From Pelagibacteraceae bacterium (GTDB taxonomy: Bacteria > Pseudomonadota > Alphaproteobacteria > Pelagibacterales > Pelagibacteraceae), in NCBI GenBank assembly GCA_002684895.1, contig NYVZ01000030.1, positions 1 to 41,810 of the forward strand: a DNA stretch of 41,810 bases, written 5' to 3'. Positions 22,959-32,023 of the stretch are shown in pieces (within the stretch, counting starts at the first letter, position 1; the number at the start of each line of letters is the position of its first letter). The position numbers were made by a program, and so were the translations under genes. Under the pieces are notes generated by a model. It saw only the letters and a list, made by a program, of their open reading frames with translations. It did not search any database and had not been told where the DNA came from.

Positions 22959-24889
22959 ATTGTAAGATTTTTAAAAAATTCTAACGTTTCAGGGTTTGCC
23001 AAAGACTCAGTATTGGTTATATTTTCTTTATTCAAAATTTTTTTAACCACAATCTCAACAATTTTTCCACTTTTGGTTCTTGGAATATCTGGACAATCTT
23101 TGATTATAGAGGGTACATGTCTTGGTGAACAACTCTCTTTAATTTTTAATTTAATACTTTGAATCAATTTATCACTTAAGATCATTTTTTCTTTTAACTT
23201 AACAAAAAGTACAATTCTTATATCATCATTATAATTTTGCCCGATAACTATTGACTCATCAACCTCGTCAAAGCTTTCAACTTGTCTATAAATTTCTGCA
23301 GTTCCAATTCTTACGCCACCAGGATTTAATGTAGCATCTGACCTACCATAAATTAAATATCCGTCATTTTTGGTTTTTTGTATATAATCTCCATGATGCC
23401 AAATATTGTTATATTTTTTAAAGTAAGCAGACTTTATTTTTGACTCATTAAAGTCGTTCCAAAACTTTACCGGCATAGACGGAAAAGGTTGCTTAACTAC
23501 TAGTTCTCCCTTTCCATAATTAGAAATACTATTTCCATTTTCATCAAAAATGTCAATTTCGATTCCTAAGCTAGGACCCTGAATTTCACCAGCATAAACA
23601 GATTGAAAAATATTACCAATAACCAAACATCCAACCATATCCGTTCCTCCACTTATAGATGATAAGTGAACATCTTTTTTGATATTTTTGTAAACATACT
23701 CAAAACTTTCGCTAACCAATGGAGATCCGGTAGAAGTAATAGTTTTTAGATTGCTAAGATCAAATTCTGAGGCGTTATATTTTTTATTTTTTAAGTAATC
23801 TATATATTTGGCACCAACTCCAAATAATGTAAATTGATTTTTAGAACAATACTCAATTAAAACATTTAAGTTAGGGTAAAAAGGTGAGCCATCATACAAA
23901 CATATCGATGCTCCACACGATAATGCCGCGATTTGCCAATTCCACATCATCCACCCTGTAGTAGTAAAATAAAACACTCTATCATTTTCCTTTACGTCAC
24001 AATGTATCGAAAGTTCTTTTTTTTGCTCTATTAAAGCATTGCCAGCACCGTGCACGATGCACTTGGGTGCTCCTGTAGTTCCACTTGAATACAAAATATA
24101 AACAGGATGATTAAAATCAAATTTTTCAAAATTGTTGTCTTCCTTGGATGTATTTAAAATTTCATTAAATTTATCGTAATCATGATTTGTTATTTGCTTA
24201 GAATTATAATTGAAAACTATAACTTTTTTTATCGATGGTATTTCTTTTAAAATTTCTGGAATACGATCTAGAATATTAATTTTTTTTCCATTATAAAAAT
24301 AATAATCACATGTAAAAAGAACTTTAGGATCTATTTGTTTAAATCGATCCACTAATCCTTGAATGCCAAAATCTGGAGAGCAACTTGACCATATATACCC
24401 ATTTTTAGCTACTGCTAAAAAACTTTCAACAGACTCGATTGTATTTGGAACATATCCAGCCACACGATCATTTTTGTTAAGACCGATTTTTTTAAGAAAA
24501 TAAGATATTTTGCAAACATTTTCACGCAATTGTTTCCAAGTAATTTTTTCATTTATACCACCTTCTTTTAAAGAATAAATTGCAATATCGTCATTACTTT
24601 TAAATAATAAATTTTCTGTAAAGTTTAACTTTGAATTTTTAAAAAAAAGATTTTTATAAAAAATTTTGTTTTTAGTGATTACTTCATCACCTTTACTTCC
24701 GATAATTTGTGAATAATCCCAAAATTCTTTCCAAAAATTTTCAGGATTTCTAATTGACCAATTATATAATTTCGTGAAATCGTCATTAAAATTAATCTTA
24801 TATTTTTGAGAAATTTTTTCAGAAAATTTTTTTAGATTTGAATTTTTTTTTCTTTTAATATCTGCATTCCATAATAGTTTATTTTGCAT
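22955..24889 (-). CDS. acsA: Acetoacetyl-CoA synthetase
   Basis: The 644-residue adenylate-forming enzyme activates acetoacetate with ATP and CoA. Signature regions are ILYSSGTTGAPKCIVHG (AMP-binding P-loop), FYFTTTGWMMWNWQIAAL, SISGGTDMVGC and the C-terminal GRSDATLNPGGVRIGTAEIY with the acyl-activating lysine near PRTKSGKIVE. The start is the ATG at 24889 (MQNKLLWN); a longer frame upstream overlaps truA and is not family-like. It begins one base after the truA stop and is the last gene of the ffs-dnaX operon. Suggested role: assimilation of acetoacetate or ketone bodies. The symbol is tentative (aacS is also used). Confidence 0.92.
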   Translation of the reverse strand: MQNKLLWNADIKRKKNSNLKKFSEKISQKYKINFNDDFTKLYNWSIRNPENFWKEFWDYSQIIGSKGDEVITKNKIFYKNLFFKNSKLNFTENLLFKSNDDIAIYSLKEGGINEKITWKQLRENVCKISYFLKKIGLNKNDRVAGYVPNTIESVESFLAVAKNGYIWSSCSPDFGIQGLVDRFKQIDPKVLFTCDYYFYNGKKINILDRIPEILKEIPSIKKVIVFNYNSKQITNHDYDKFNEILNTSKEDNNFEKFDFNHPVYILYSSGTTGAPKCIVHGAGNALIEQKKELSIHCDVKENDRVFYFTTTGWMMWNWQIAALSCGASICLYDGSPFYPNLNVLIEYCSKNQFTLFGVGAKYIDYLKNKKYNASEFDLSNLKTITSTGSPLVSESFEYVYKNIKKDVHLSSISGGTDMVGCLVIGNIFQSVYAGEIQGPSLGIEIDIFDENGNSISNYGKGELVVKQPFPSMPVKFWNDFNESKIKSAYFKKYNNIWHHGDYIQKTKNDGYLIYGRSDATLNPGGVRIGTAEIYRQVESFDEVDESIVIGQNYNDDIRIVLFVKLKEKMILSDKLIQSIKLKIKESCSPRHVPSIIKDCPDIPRTKSGKIVEIVVKKILNKENITNTESLANPETLEFFKNLTI

Positions 24890-24890
24890 T

Positions 24891-25627
24891 TTAATACTCA
24901 ACACTTTCCAAATAAAGACCACGGGCAGGTGCAGGCGGTGCACATTTTTGTCTGTCTTTCGAATTTAAAGCTTGCTTAAGATCTTTCAAAGTCCATTTAT
25001 TTTCCCCAATCATTTTTATAGTACCGACCATGGATCTTACTTGATGTTGTAAAAATGACCTTGATTTAACCGAATAAGTAATTTCATCATTATTTTTTTT
25101 TAATTCTGATAATATAATATCTCGTATTGGAGAAGTTGCTTCACACGAAGAGGCTCTAAAAGTTGTAAAATCATGTGTACCAATAAATAATGAGGATGCT
25201 TTTTTCATAAGTTCAAAATCTAATTTTTTTTTTACATGCCATACTTGATTTTCTAAAATTGCAGGCACGGCAATACGATTTAAGATTCTGTATTTATATG
25301 TTCTTAATTTTGCATCCCTACGAGAATCAAAATTATCATTTATTGGTTTTAAAGATAATATGCTTACATTTTTTTTTTTAAGAAATGATTAAGGCCAAGT
25401 AAAACTTTTTTACAATCAAGATTTTCTTTATAATCAAAATGAAATACTTGGCCAAGAGCATGAACACCAGAGTCAGTTCGTCCTGATCCAAAAATTTTTA
25501 TTTTACTTAATTGTATATCAAGAAATGATTTTTCTATAATCTGCTGAATTGTATTTCCACAAGGTTGTGATTGCCAGCCCACATAACCCGTACCATTATA
25601 TTCTACAACAGCTTTATAACGAGTCAT
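24891..25627 (-). pseudogene. truA: tRNA pseudouridine(38-40) synthase TruA, frameshifted in an A11 run
   Basis: The N-terminal frame (25364-25627) has the catalytic GSGRTDSGVHALGQ block. The C-terminal frame (from 24891) carries the RDAKLRTYKYRILNR strand (just upstream of its first Met), SRSFLQHQVRSMVG and the CAPPAPARGLYL end. They are separated by an 11-base T run at 25369-25379 (A11 in the mRNA). Adding one A restores a continuous 245-residue enzyme through LKKKNVSILSLKPINDNFDSRR, a normal TruA length. All conserved residues are present, so the gene has not decayed. Likely explanations are a homopolymer sequencing error or polymerase slippage restoring the frame. TruA modifies U38-U40 of many tRNAs. 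It overlaps fmt by one base. Confidence 0.85.
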
Positions 25628-26517
25628 TAATAAAAGTTATAACCCTTTAAAAATTCTTTAGTTTTTTGTTTGTTTTTTCCCGGCTTTTGAATTTCTAAAA
25701 CTTCTAGGTAATTATCTTTGCAACCGATAAACAATCTTTCATTTTCAATATAGATATGTCCAGGTTGATTGGATTTTTTTTTGGAAATTGTGCACTCAAA
25801 GATTTTCAATTTATTATTATTAATACAGTAATACGAACCCGGGTTTGGAGATAAAGCGTGAATTTTTGAAATAACAGTTTCTGCTTCTAAATCCCAAATT
25901 ATTTCCTCATCTTCTTTTTTAATTTTCTTGGCGTATGTTTTAAGATTATGGTCTTGTTCTATAAATTCATAACTATTATCTTTTATTTTATCAATCGCTC
26001 TTAAAATTAATTCTGATCCAATTTCAGCAAGTCTATTATGAACCTCGCCATATTTAGAATAAATAGTCAGTGGCAAACTTTGAGTTAATAAAACTGGACC
26101 ACTGTCAAGCTCACTTTCAATCTTCATAATTGAAATCCCTGTAGATTTATCTTTATTCATTAATGATCTTTGAATAGGAGCAGCACCTCTCCATTTGGGT
26201 AAAAGCGATGCATGTATATTTATAAATAAACATTCTTTTAAAAAAGCATCTGGAATAATCTGTCCATATGCAGCAACAACCGCCAAGTTAAAATTTTTTG
26301 ATTTAAAAAAGTCTAAATCGGCATTTAATTTATTTGGTGTTCTAACCTCTATATCTAATTGACTTGATGTTTCGTGAACTGGATTTTTTAACTCCTTCAT
26401 GCCTCTTTTGGATTTTCTTGGAGGCTGTGTAAACACTGTATCGATTTTAAACACTTCATGAATTTTCTTTAAAGCCGGTACAGCGAAATCCGGTGTTCCC
26501 ATAAATGTAATTTTCAT
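25627..26517 (-). CDS. fmt: Methionyl-tRNA formyltransferase
   Basis: The 296-residue enzyme formylates initiator Met-tRNA using 10-formyltetrahydrofolate. It shows the N-terminal formyltransferase domain (MGTPDFAVPAL, QPPRKSKRG, the NIHASLLPKWRGAAPIQRSL catalytic block, GISIMKIESELDSGPVL) and the smaller C-terminal OB-like domain (IHALSPNPGSYY). It is slightly shorter than most relatives, with a compact C-terminus. It follows def by 11 bases and overlaps truA by one, the usual def-fmt pairing for initiator-Met handling. Confidence 0.96.
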   Translation of the reverse strand: MKITFMGTPDFAVPALKKIHEVFKIDTVFTQPPRKSKRGMKELKNPVHETSSQLDIEVRTPNKLNADLDFFKSKNFNLAVVAAYGQIIPDAFLKECLFINIHASLLPKWRGAAPIQRSLMNKDKSTGISIMKIESELDSGPVLLTQSLPLTIYSKYGEVHNRLAEIGSELILRAIDKIKDNSYEFIEQDHNLKTYAKKIKKEDEEIIWDLEAETVISKIHALSPNPGSYYCINNNKLKIFECTISKKKSNQPGHIYIENERLFIGCKDNYLEVLEIQKPGKNKQKTKEFLKGYNFY

Positions 26518-26528
26518 AAACTATTTTA

Positions 26529-27047
26529 TTATAAAGTTTGTTTATCTTTATTTGTTTTAATTAACTTTTTAATAATCATATCTTTTTTAAGTTTTGATAA
26601 ATAATCTATAAATAATACTCCATCACAATGATCAACTTCATGTTGAATGCAAGTTGATAATAAATTATCAACCTCATCCTCTTTTTCATTACCATTATAA
26701 TCAAGATATTGAATTTTGCATTTTGATGGCCTGGTAATTTCCGCAAAATATCCTGGTATAGACAAACATCCCTCCTCTCTTGTAATTACTTCCTCTGATT
26801 TCCAAATTATTTTTGGATTCACAATATATACTGGTTTTTTTGGTTCATCGTCTTTTGCAATGTCAATAACAATTACTCTTTTTAATATTCCAACCTGTGG
26901 CGCCGCTAAACCAATTCCGGGCGCTTGATACATAGTTTCAAGCATGTCATTCATTAAACGTTGTATATTTTCATCAACTCTATCAACTGGTTGAGATTTT
27001 TTTCTTAGAATAGGATCTGGTTCTTTTATAATTTTCAGAATTGACAT
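26529..27047 (-). CDS. def: Peptide deformylase
   Basis: The 172-residue metallohydrolase removes the formyl group from new proteins. All three motifs are present: GIGLAAPQVG, EGCLSIP (metal Cys) and the metal His motif QHEVDH. I choose the ATG at 27047 (MSILKIIKEPDPILRK), one base after the recR stop. A GTG four codons earlier would overlap recR and adds residues not typical of the family. Confidence 0.96.
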   Translation of the reverse strand: MSILKIIKEPDPILRKKSQPVDRVDENIQRLMNDMLETMYQAPGIGLAAPQVGILKRVIVIDIAKDDEPKKPVYIVNPKIIWKSEEVITREEGCLSIPGYFAEITRPSKCKIQYLDYNGNEKEDEVDNLLSTCIQHEVDHCDGVLFIDYLSKLKKDMIIKKLIKTNKDKQTL

Positions 27048-27048
27048 T

Positions 27049-27666
27049 TTATTTTTCACTTATTGGATTTCTATATTTAAAAGCAGAAAATAAAGTTCCA
27101 TCGTCTAAATATTCAATTTCACTACCCACAGGTAATCCATGTGCTAATTTTGTTATCTTTATACTTAGACCTTGTAAACTATCATTAATATAATGTGCTG
27201 TAGTTTGACCCTCAATCGTTGCTGATGTTGCAATTATCACTTCCTTAACATTATTTTTTTTTACTCTTTCAATTAAAGAATTTATTAATAACGTTTCTGG
27301 ATTAGATCCATTTAAAGCCGATAGAGTGCCACCAAGAATGTGATAATGCCCTTTATAAATATTTGTAGCTTCCATCGCCCACATATCTGCGATATTTTCT
27401 ACAATGCATAATTGATCGTAAGAATTATTGATATAATAACATTTCTCTATAGTGCAATTTGCGTCTAATGATTTTATTGCTCCACAAATTTGACATCTTA
27501 TAATTTTAGAATGAGCATTTGACAATGTTTCCGCTAAAGGTTTCATAAGACTGTCTTTATTTTTTAATAGGTATAAAGCTATTCTTCTAGCAGATTTTGG
27601 TCCTAAACCGGGCAATCTAGAAATTAGATTAATTAGGTTATCAAGTGCAGGTTCAGTAAATTTCAT
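27049..27666 (-). CDS. recR: Recombination mediator protein RecR
   Basis: The 205-residue protein acts with RecF/RecO in gap repair. It has a helix-hairpin-helix start (LISRLPGLGPKSARRIALYLL), a zinc finger with C-x2-C in CQICGA and later cysteines in NCTIEKC, and a Toprim domain (LCIVENIADMWAME, YHILGGTLSALNGSNP). It sits 2 bases after ybaB and 1 base before def, in the conserved dnaX-ybaB-recR order. Confidence 0.96.
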   Translation of the reverse strand: MKFTEPALDNLINLISRLPGLGPKSARRIALYLLKNKDSLMKPLAETLSNAHSKIIRCQICGAIKSLDANCTIEKCYYINNSYDQLCIVENIADMWAMEATNIYKGHYHILGGTLSALNGSNPETLLINSLIERVKKNNVKEVIIATSATIEGQTTAHYINDSLQGLSIKITKLAHGLPVGSEIEYLDDGTLFSAFKYRNPISEK

Positions 27667-27668
27667 TT

Positions 27669-27986
27669 TTACATAGGAAATTTAAAACCAGGTGGCATTT
27701 TTATACCACCCGTTATTTTTGACATTTCTTCCTGAGTTTTTCCTTCAACTTCTTTTTTTGCGTTATTTGTAGCAGCTACTATTAAATCCTCGATTACAGC
27801 CTTGTCTTCCTTCAGGATTTCGTCACTAATATCAATCTTTATTACCTCAAAATGTCCATTCATTTGAACTTTCACAGCATCACCACCAGAAACCCCCTCG
27901 GCAATAACATTTTTAAGGCCATCTTTTGCCTCCATCATTTTCTGCTGCATTTCTTGTGCCTGTTTCAACATTTTAGTAAAATCCAT
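27669..27986 (-). CDS. ybaB: YbaB/EbfC nucleoid-associated protein
   Basis: The 105-residue protein starts MDFTKMLKQAQEMQQKMMEAKDGLKN and contains the GVSGGDAVKVQMNGHFEVIKI core and the MPPGFKFPM end of the YbaB/EbfC family, small dimeric DNA-binding proteins. It lies 3 bases after dnaX and 2 before recR. Confidence 0.95.
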   Translation of the reverse strand: MDFTKMLKQAQEMQQKMMEAKDGLKNVIAEGVSGGDAVKVQMNGHFEVIKIDISDEILKEDKAVIEDLIVAATNNAKKEVEGKTQEEMSKITGGIKMPPGFKFPM

Positions 27987-27989
27987 ATG

Positions 27990-29654
27990 TTACTCCTCTG
28001 TATTAAAATTTTTGACTTTATCAACATTTGTTAACTCAGCATCTGGGAAAAGTTCCTTAACTTTTTTATAAACCTCAGTTTTCTTTGCCAACTCAAGCAC
28101 CTTTTTATTTTCTTCATCTTGAAGCTCATAAATTGTTTTATCACCTTCATTCTTTGATAAGGTAATAATCCACCTACGACCAGTCCACTCGAGCAACTTA
28201 GATGTAAGATTTTTAATAAAATCTTTTGATAACTTCTCATTAAAGGCTATATCAATTTTACCATTTGAAAATTTTACTAATCTTACATTTCTCTCCAAAT
28301 CAAATTTTAATTCTATTTCTTTTTCTGTTTCAGCTAATTTAATTAGATCATTAAGATTATTGATTTTTGAAGTAATTTTATTTTCATCTAAATCTGTTTT
28401 AGGTCTTTCTAATTCTTGAGAAATATTTTTGATTTGTGTTTTTGAATCAATAGATTTAGATATATTATTATCTATATTAAAATTATTTATTTTGTTTTCT
28501 TTCATATTGTCTAAAACATCCTGTGGATCTGGCATATTTTTCAAATAACATAATCTTGTTAGTAACATTTGAAAAGCTATAGATAAGTTGGGATATAAAT
28601 TTAAATCATCTAACCCTTTAATTAAAAAATGCCACAGCATCGTTAAATAAGTCATATCTAGATTTTTAACAATTTCTTCTAGACGTTTTGACTCTGACTC
28701 CGATACACTTAAATCTTTTGAAATTTTTCCTAGTGTTTTTGTTCTCGTCATCAAATAACAGACTTCTAATAAACTATGTAGAACAAGCTTAGGATCTGCT
28801 CCAATGTCAAATATTTCCTCTGAAATTTCTATGGCTCTAAGACTATTGCCTTCTACTATATGCATCATTAGTTCAATAATCTTTGCCTCATCTGCCAAAC
28901 CGAGAATTTTTCTTACTTTATCTTCTGTAACCTTTTCTCCCATCAAATTATGAGTAACTATTACCTGATCTAAAATTGACAATGCATCTCTAACAGAGCC
29001 TTCAGAAGATTTGGATATTAATTTTAAAGAGTCATTATCGATATCTGCTTTTTCCTTTTGAGATATTTTTTCTAAAAAACTTGTCATTTCATCAGCTTTT
29101 ATTCTTCTTAAATCAAACCTTTGACATCTTGATAAAATGGTTACTGGAATTTTTTTTACTTCAGTAGTAGCTAATATAAATTTTAAGTGAGGAGGTGGTT
29201 CTTCTAAAGTTTTTAATAAAGCATTAAATGCTTGTTTAGATAACATATGAACTTCATCAATTATGAACACTTTATAAGATGCTACGGAAGGATGATATTT
29301 TGATGCTTCTAAAATTTCTCTTATGTCATCTACACCAGTTTTAGATGCGGCGTCCATCTCTAGGATATCAATATGATTTGAATTTGTTATTGCTTGGCAA
29401 TTATCACACTCACAAAATTCTTTATCTTTATTTTTATCATCTAATGTAAAGCCTACTTTACAATTAATTGCTTTGGCTATAATCCTTGCTGTTGTTGTTT
29501 TGCCTGTACCGCGTATTCCAGTTAATAAATAAGCATTCGGTATTCTTTTTAACTTAATTGCATTCTGTATTGAAATAACCATACCTTCTTGGCCAATTAA
29601 TTGCCTAAACGTTTGTGGTCGATATCTTAAAGCTAATGGTTTTCTATCATTCAT
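27990..29654 (-). CDS. dnaX: DNA polymerase III subunit tau/gamma
   Basis: From the ATG at 29654 (MNDRKPLALRYRPQTFRQLIGQ) the protein has 554 residues. It carries the AAA+ clamp-loader core: Walker A GIRGTGKTTTAR, a four-cysteine zinc module (INCK, CECDNC), DEVHMLS, the SRCQRFDLRR arginine-finger region and domain III. A charged linker (residues about 380-470) and a C-terminal domain presumed to contact polymerase alpha follow. The frame runs on upstream through the 4.5S RNA gene, which is coincidental. It is first in the operon with ybaB, recR, def, fmt, truA and acsA. Confidence 0.96.
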   Translation of the reverse strand: MNDRKPLALRYRPQTFRQLIGQEGMVISIQNAIKLKRIPNAYLLTGIRGTGKTTTARIIAKAINCKVGFTLDDKNKDKEFCECDNCQAITNSNHIDILEMDAASKTGVDDIREILEASKYHPSVASYKVFIIDEVHMLSKQAFNALLKTLEEPPPHLKFILATTEVKKIPVTILSRCQRFDLRRIKADEMTSFLEKISQKEKADIDNDSLKLISKSSEGSVRDALSILDQVIVTHNLMGEKVTEDKVRKILGLADEAKIIELMMHIVEGNSLRAIEISEEIFDIGADPKLVLHSLLEVCYLMTRTKTLGKISKDLSVSESESKRLEEIVKNLDMTYLTMLWHFLIKGLDDLNLYPNLSIAFQMLLTRLCYLKNMPDPQDVLDNMKENKINNFNIDNNISKSIDSKTQIKNISQELERPKTDLDENKITSKINNLNDLIKLAETEKEIELKFDLERNVRLVKFSNGKIDIAFNEKLSKDFIKNLTSKLLEWTGRRWIITLSKNEGDKTIYELQDEENKKVLELAKKTEVYKKVKELFPDAELTNVDKVKNFNTEE

Positions 29655-29662
29655 AATTTTTA

Positions 29663-29759
29663 GCGGGGAACTGAATAACAACCTGAAAAATTTACGGTAC
29701 GGCTGCTTTCTTTCGAACCTGACCGGATTAACGTAACATCCACCTATTACCAATCCCCC
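29663..29759 (-). ncRNA. ffs: Signal recognition particle 4.5S RNA (small bacterial type)
   Basis: On the minus strand the 97-base segment starts GGGGG and ends in CCCC that can pair with it. The middle has the diagnostic SRP domain IV apical hairpin: CCGGTCAGG, TTCG/AAAG-type loop segments, AGCAGCC and GTACCG. The AGCAGCC internal-loop strand and GGTCAGG opposite it bind protein Ffh. Position just upstream of dnaX matches other Alphaproteobacteria. A -10-like TATATT lies 5 bases before the 5' end (29765-29770). The ends are estimated from pairing. It overlaps no credible protein gene; the ATG-bearing frame across it is an extension of dnaX. Confidence 0.93.
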
Positions 29760-29808
29760 ATACTAATATAACAAGTTGGTCCAAAATCTACAGAGTTGAA
29801 TCTGTGGA

Positions 29809-30654
29809 CTAGTCTTTATTTCTGTAATTAGAGGCCTGATAAACACCCAAAATATCTAGGCTTTCTGTATTTTTTTTTAATACATTGATTGCTGCATTTA
29901 CTTTAACATCTTCAAGATGACCTTCTAAATCTAAATAAAATAGTACCTGGTCAAAGGTATTGTTAATTGTAAAGCTCTCTAACTTAGTTAAATTTACATT
30001 CTGAGACGCAAATCCACCTAAAGAATTATAAAGAGCAGCAGGTAAACTTTTCAACTTGAATATGCAAGTAGTTATATAATTTTTTTTACTATTGAATGTG
30101 ATTATATTTTTTTTTTCTGATGACATTGTTAAAAATCTTGTAGTGTTTCCTGAGATATCTTCAAAATTTTTTTCTACTATTTCTAAATCATAAATTTTAG
30201 CAGCTAATGTAGAGGCTATAACTGCACTTTCTATATTTTTTTCTTCACATAATTTTTTTGCAGCACCAGCTGTGTCTGTTTCAATTATTGGCATAAGTTT
30301 ATATTTATTAATTTTATCATGGCACTGACCAATTGCATGTGAATGACTTTTAACATACTTGATATTTTTTAATTTATTTCCTTTTAGAGTTAATAGACAA
30401 TGACTAACCTTATGGAAAGATTCACCAATGATTTTAAGTTTATATTTAGGTAATAAATAATGAACATCTGCTACTCTGCCTGCAATAGAGTTTTCAATAG
30501 GTATAACAGCTTTTATTTCTTTATTATTTTTAGTTAAGCTTAATGCTTGATCAAAAGTTTTACATGGAATAACCTCTGCATTCTCATATATTTCATTCGC
30601 AGCAATGTGCGAATAAGATCCTAATTCACCCTGTATAGCTATTTTTTGCTTCAT
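29809..30654 (-). CDS. pheA: Prephenate dehydratase
   Basis: The 281-residue enzyme converts prephenate to phenylpyruvate in phenylalanine synthesis. The catalytic domain opens IAIQGELGSYSHIAANEIY and contains VIPIENSIAGRVADVHYLL and the TRF motif SGNTTRFLTMS. A C-terminal ACT domain follows (CIFKLKSLPAALYNSLGGFASQNVNLTKLES) and probably binds phenylalanine for feedback control. No chorismate mutase domain is fused. It overlaps kdsB by ATGA. Confidence 0.95.
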   Translation of the reverse strand: MKQKIAIQGELGSYSHIAANEIYENAEVIPCKTFDQALSLTKNNKEIKAVIPIENSIAGRVADVHYLLPKYKLKIIGESFHKVSHCLLTLKGNKLKNIKYVKSHSHAIGQCHDKINKYKLMPIIETDTAGAAKKLCEEKNIESAVIASTLAAKIYDLEIVEKNFEDISGNTTRFLTMSSEKKNIITFNSKKNYITTCIFKLKSLPAALYNSLGGFASQNVNLTKLESFTINNTFDQVLFYLDLEGHLEDVKVNAAINVLKKNTESLDILGVYQASNYRNKD

Positions 30655-31370
30655 AATATCTTTCTAATTTTTTCTAAATCCTCTTTTGTATCAATACTTA
30701 ACGGGTTGTCGTCTGTATAACCAACAAATATATCAATATTATGGTCAATAAATCTCATTTGTTCAAGGCTTCTATTTTTTTCGTTATGAGTTTTCTCCAA
30801 TTTTACAAATTTAGATAAAGCACTACTCTTGTATCCATAAAGTCCAATGTGATGATAGTAAAATTGTTCATTGGTAATTGACCTGACAAAATCAAAAGCT
30901 TTTGAAAATTTATTTTTTTCTAAATTATTTATCGTGACTGCTTTGACAACATTTTTGTCATTTATTTCATCTTCATTCAATTTGCTTGCAACTGTAGCTA
31001 CGGGTACATTTGTATTTGAAATCATAAAATTATTAATCATATTGATAGTTTCGGGATTTATGTTTGGCATGTCACCCTGCACATTGATTATTATTTCATA
31101 ATCTAGATTTAGCTTTTCGAATGCTTCATAAATTCTATCGCTACCAGTACTATGATGTTTTCCTGTGATAATAACATTTCCACCATTTCGCTTTATTTCT
31201 TCCTCTATATCCTCATCTGCGGTTGCAACAAATATATCCTTCACATTTGATTTATTTGCACGTTCCCAGACATGCAGTATCATAGATTTATTATTTATCT
31301 TTAATAATGGTTTATTTGGCAGCCTTTTAGCTGCTAAATGACTGGGTATGATTATAGCAGTTTTATTCAT
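30651..31370 (-). CDS. kdsB: 3-deoxy-manno-octulosonate cytidylyltransferase
   Basis: From the ATG at 31370 the enzyme has 239 residues; a TTG four codons upstream is less likely. It activates Kdo as CMP-Kdo for lipopolysaccharide. Motifs are IIIPSHLAAKRLPNKPLL, VATADEDIEEE, TGKHHSTGSDRIYE, INVQGDMPNINPETI and YYHHIGLYGYKSSAL. The canonical IPARxxSxRLPxKPL start reads IPSHLAAKRLPNKPL here. Coupled by ATGA to pheA and divergent from a cytochrome c gene. Confidence 0.95.
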   Translation of the reverse strand: MNKTAIIIPSHLAAKRLPNKPLLKINNKSMILHVWERANKSNVKDIFVATADEDIEEEIKRNGGNVIITGKHHSTGSDRIYEAFEKLNLDYEIIINVQGDMPNINPETINMINNFMISNTNVPVATVASKLNEDEINDKNVVKAVTINNLEKNKFSKAFDFVRSITNEQFYYHHIGLYGYKSSALSKFVKLEKTHNEKNRSLEQMRFIDHNIDIFVGYTDDNPLSIDTKEDLEKIRKIL

Positions 31371-31445
31371 CGAGTGCGACAACTGTTACTTTATTTTATA
31401 CTCTAAATCTCTAAAAAAATAATATATGAATTTAAATATTAAGAA

Positions 31446-31988
31446 ATGGATAGTTTTGAATTTAACAAAATAGCTGCTGCAGTGCTGGTTACTGCTTTAC
31501 TGTTTATTGGTATCAAGGAAATAGGCAATTTCGTATATAAAGTAGATAAACCAAAAAAATCTGCTTATAAAATTGAAGGAGTTGCAGATAATACTAAAAC
31601 AACAAACGAAAAAGTTAAAATTGAAGAAAAATTAGCTTCCATAAAACCTTTGTTAGCCTCAGCGTCTATTGAATCTGGAGCTAAAGTATTTAAAAAATGT
31701 GCGGCTTGTCACAGTATTGATAAAGGTGGCGCAAATAAAATAGGGCCAGCTCTGTGGGGTGTTGTAAATCGTAAAATTGGTGGTGTGCAAGGTTTTAAAT
31801 ATTCTACTGCAATGGCTAAATATGGAAAAAATTGGTCTTTTGAGGAATTGAATGGCTTTCTTCATAAACCTATGAAATACATTAAAGGAACTAAGATGGG
31901 TTTTATTGGTTTAAAAAAAGATAAAGATAGAGCAAATGTTATTGCTTATATGAATAGTAAAAGCGATACACCTATACCTGTAAAATAA
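31446..31988 (+). CDS. Membrane-anchored class I cytochrome c (CycM-like)
   Basis: The 180-residue protein has an uncleaved N-terminal anchor (residues 8-23, IAAAVLVTALLFIGIK), a linker of about 50 residues and one cytochrome c domain. Heme is attached at C85AACH89 and Met151 (KGTKMGF) is the likely axial ligand. Membrane-bound CycM-type cytochromes carry electrons from the bc1 complex to terminal oxidases. It is divergent from kdsB-pheA across a 75-base gap, a neighbourhood seen in other Alphaproteobacteria. Confidence 0.93.
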   Translation: MDSFEFNKIAAAVLVTALLFIGIKEIGNFVYKVDKPKKSAYKIEGVADNTKTTNEKVKIEEKLASIKPLLASASIESGAKVFKKCAACHSIDKGGANKIGPALWGVVNRKIGGVQGFKYSTAMAKYGKNWSFEELNGFLHKPMKYIKGTKMGFIGLKKDKDRANVIAYMNSKSDTPIPVK

Positions 31989-32023
31989 TTACAAAATTAT
32001 AAAAACCTAATAAAATTTTATTA

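Noticed and set aside
24890..24943. Longer N-terminus for acetoacetyl-CoA synthetase
   Set aside because: These codons overlap the end of truA and do not resemble the family; the ATG at 24889 is one base after the truA stop.
29655..29753. Upstream extension of the dnaX reading frame
   Set aside because: It lies inside the 4.5S RNA gene; the dnaX family start MNDRKPLALRYRP is at 29654.
29760..29808. Short inverted repeat (ACAGA/TCTGT) after pheA
   Set aside because: Only about 5 bp with a mismatch and no U-tract; too weak to call a terminator.
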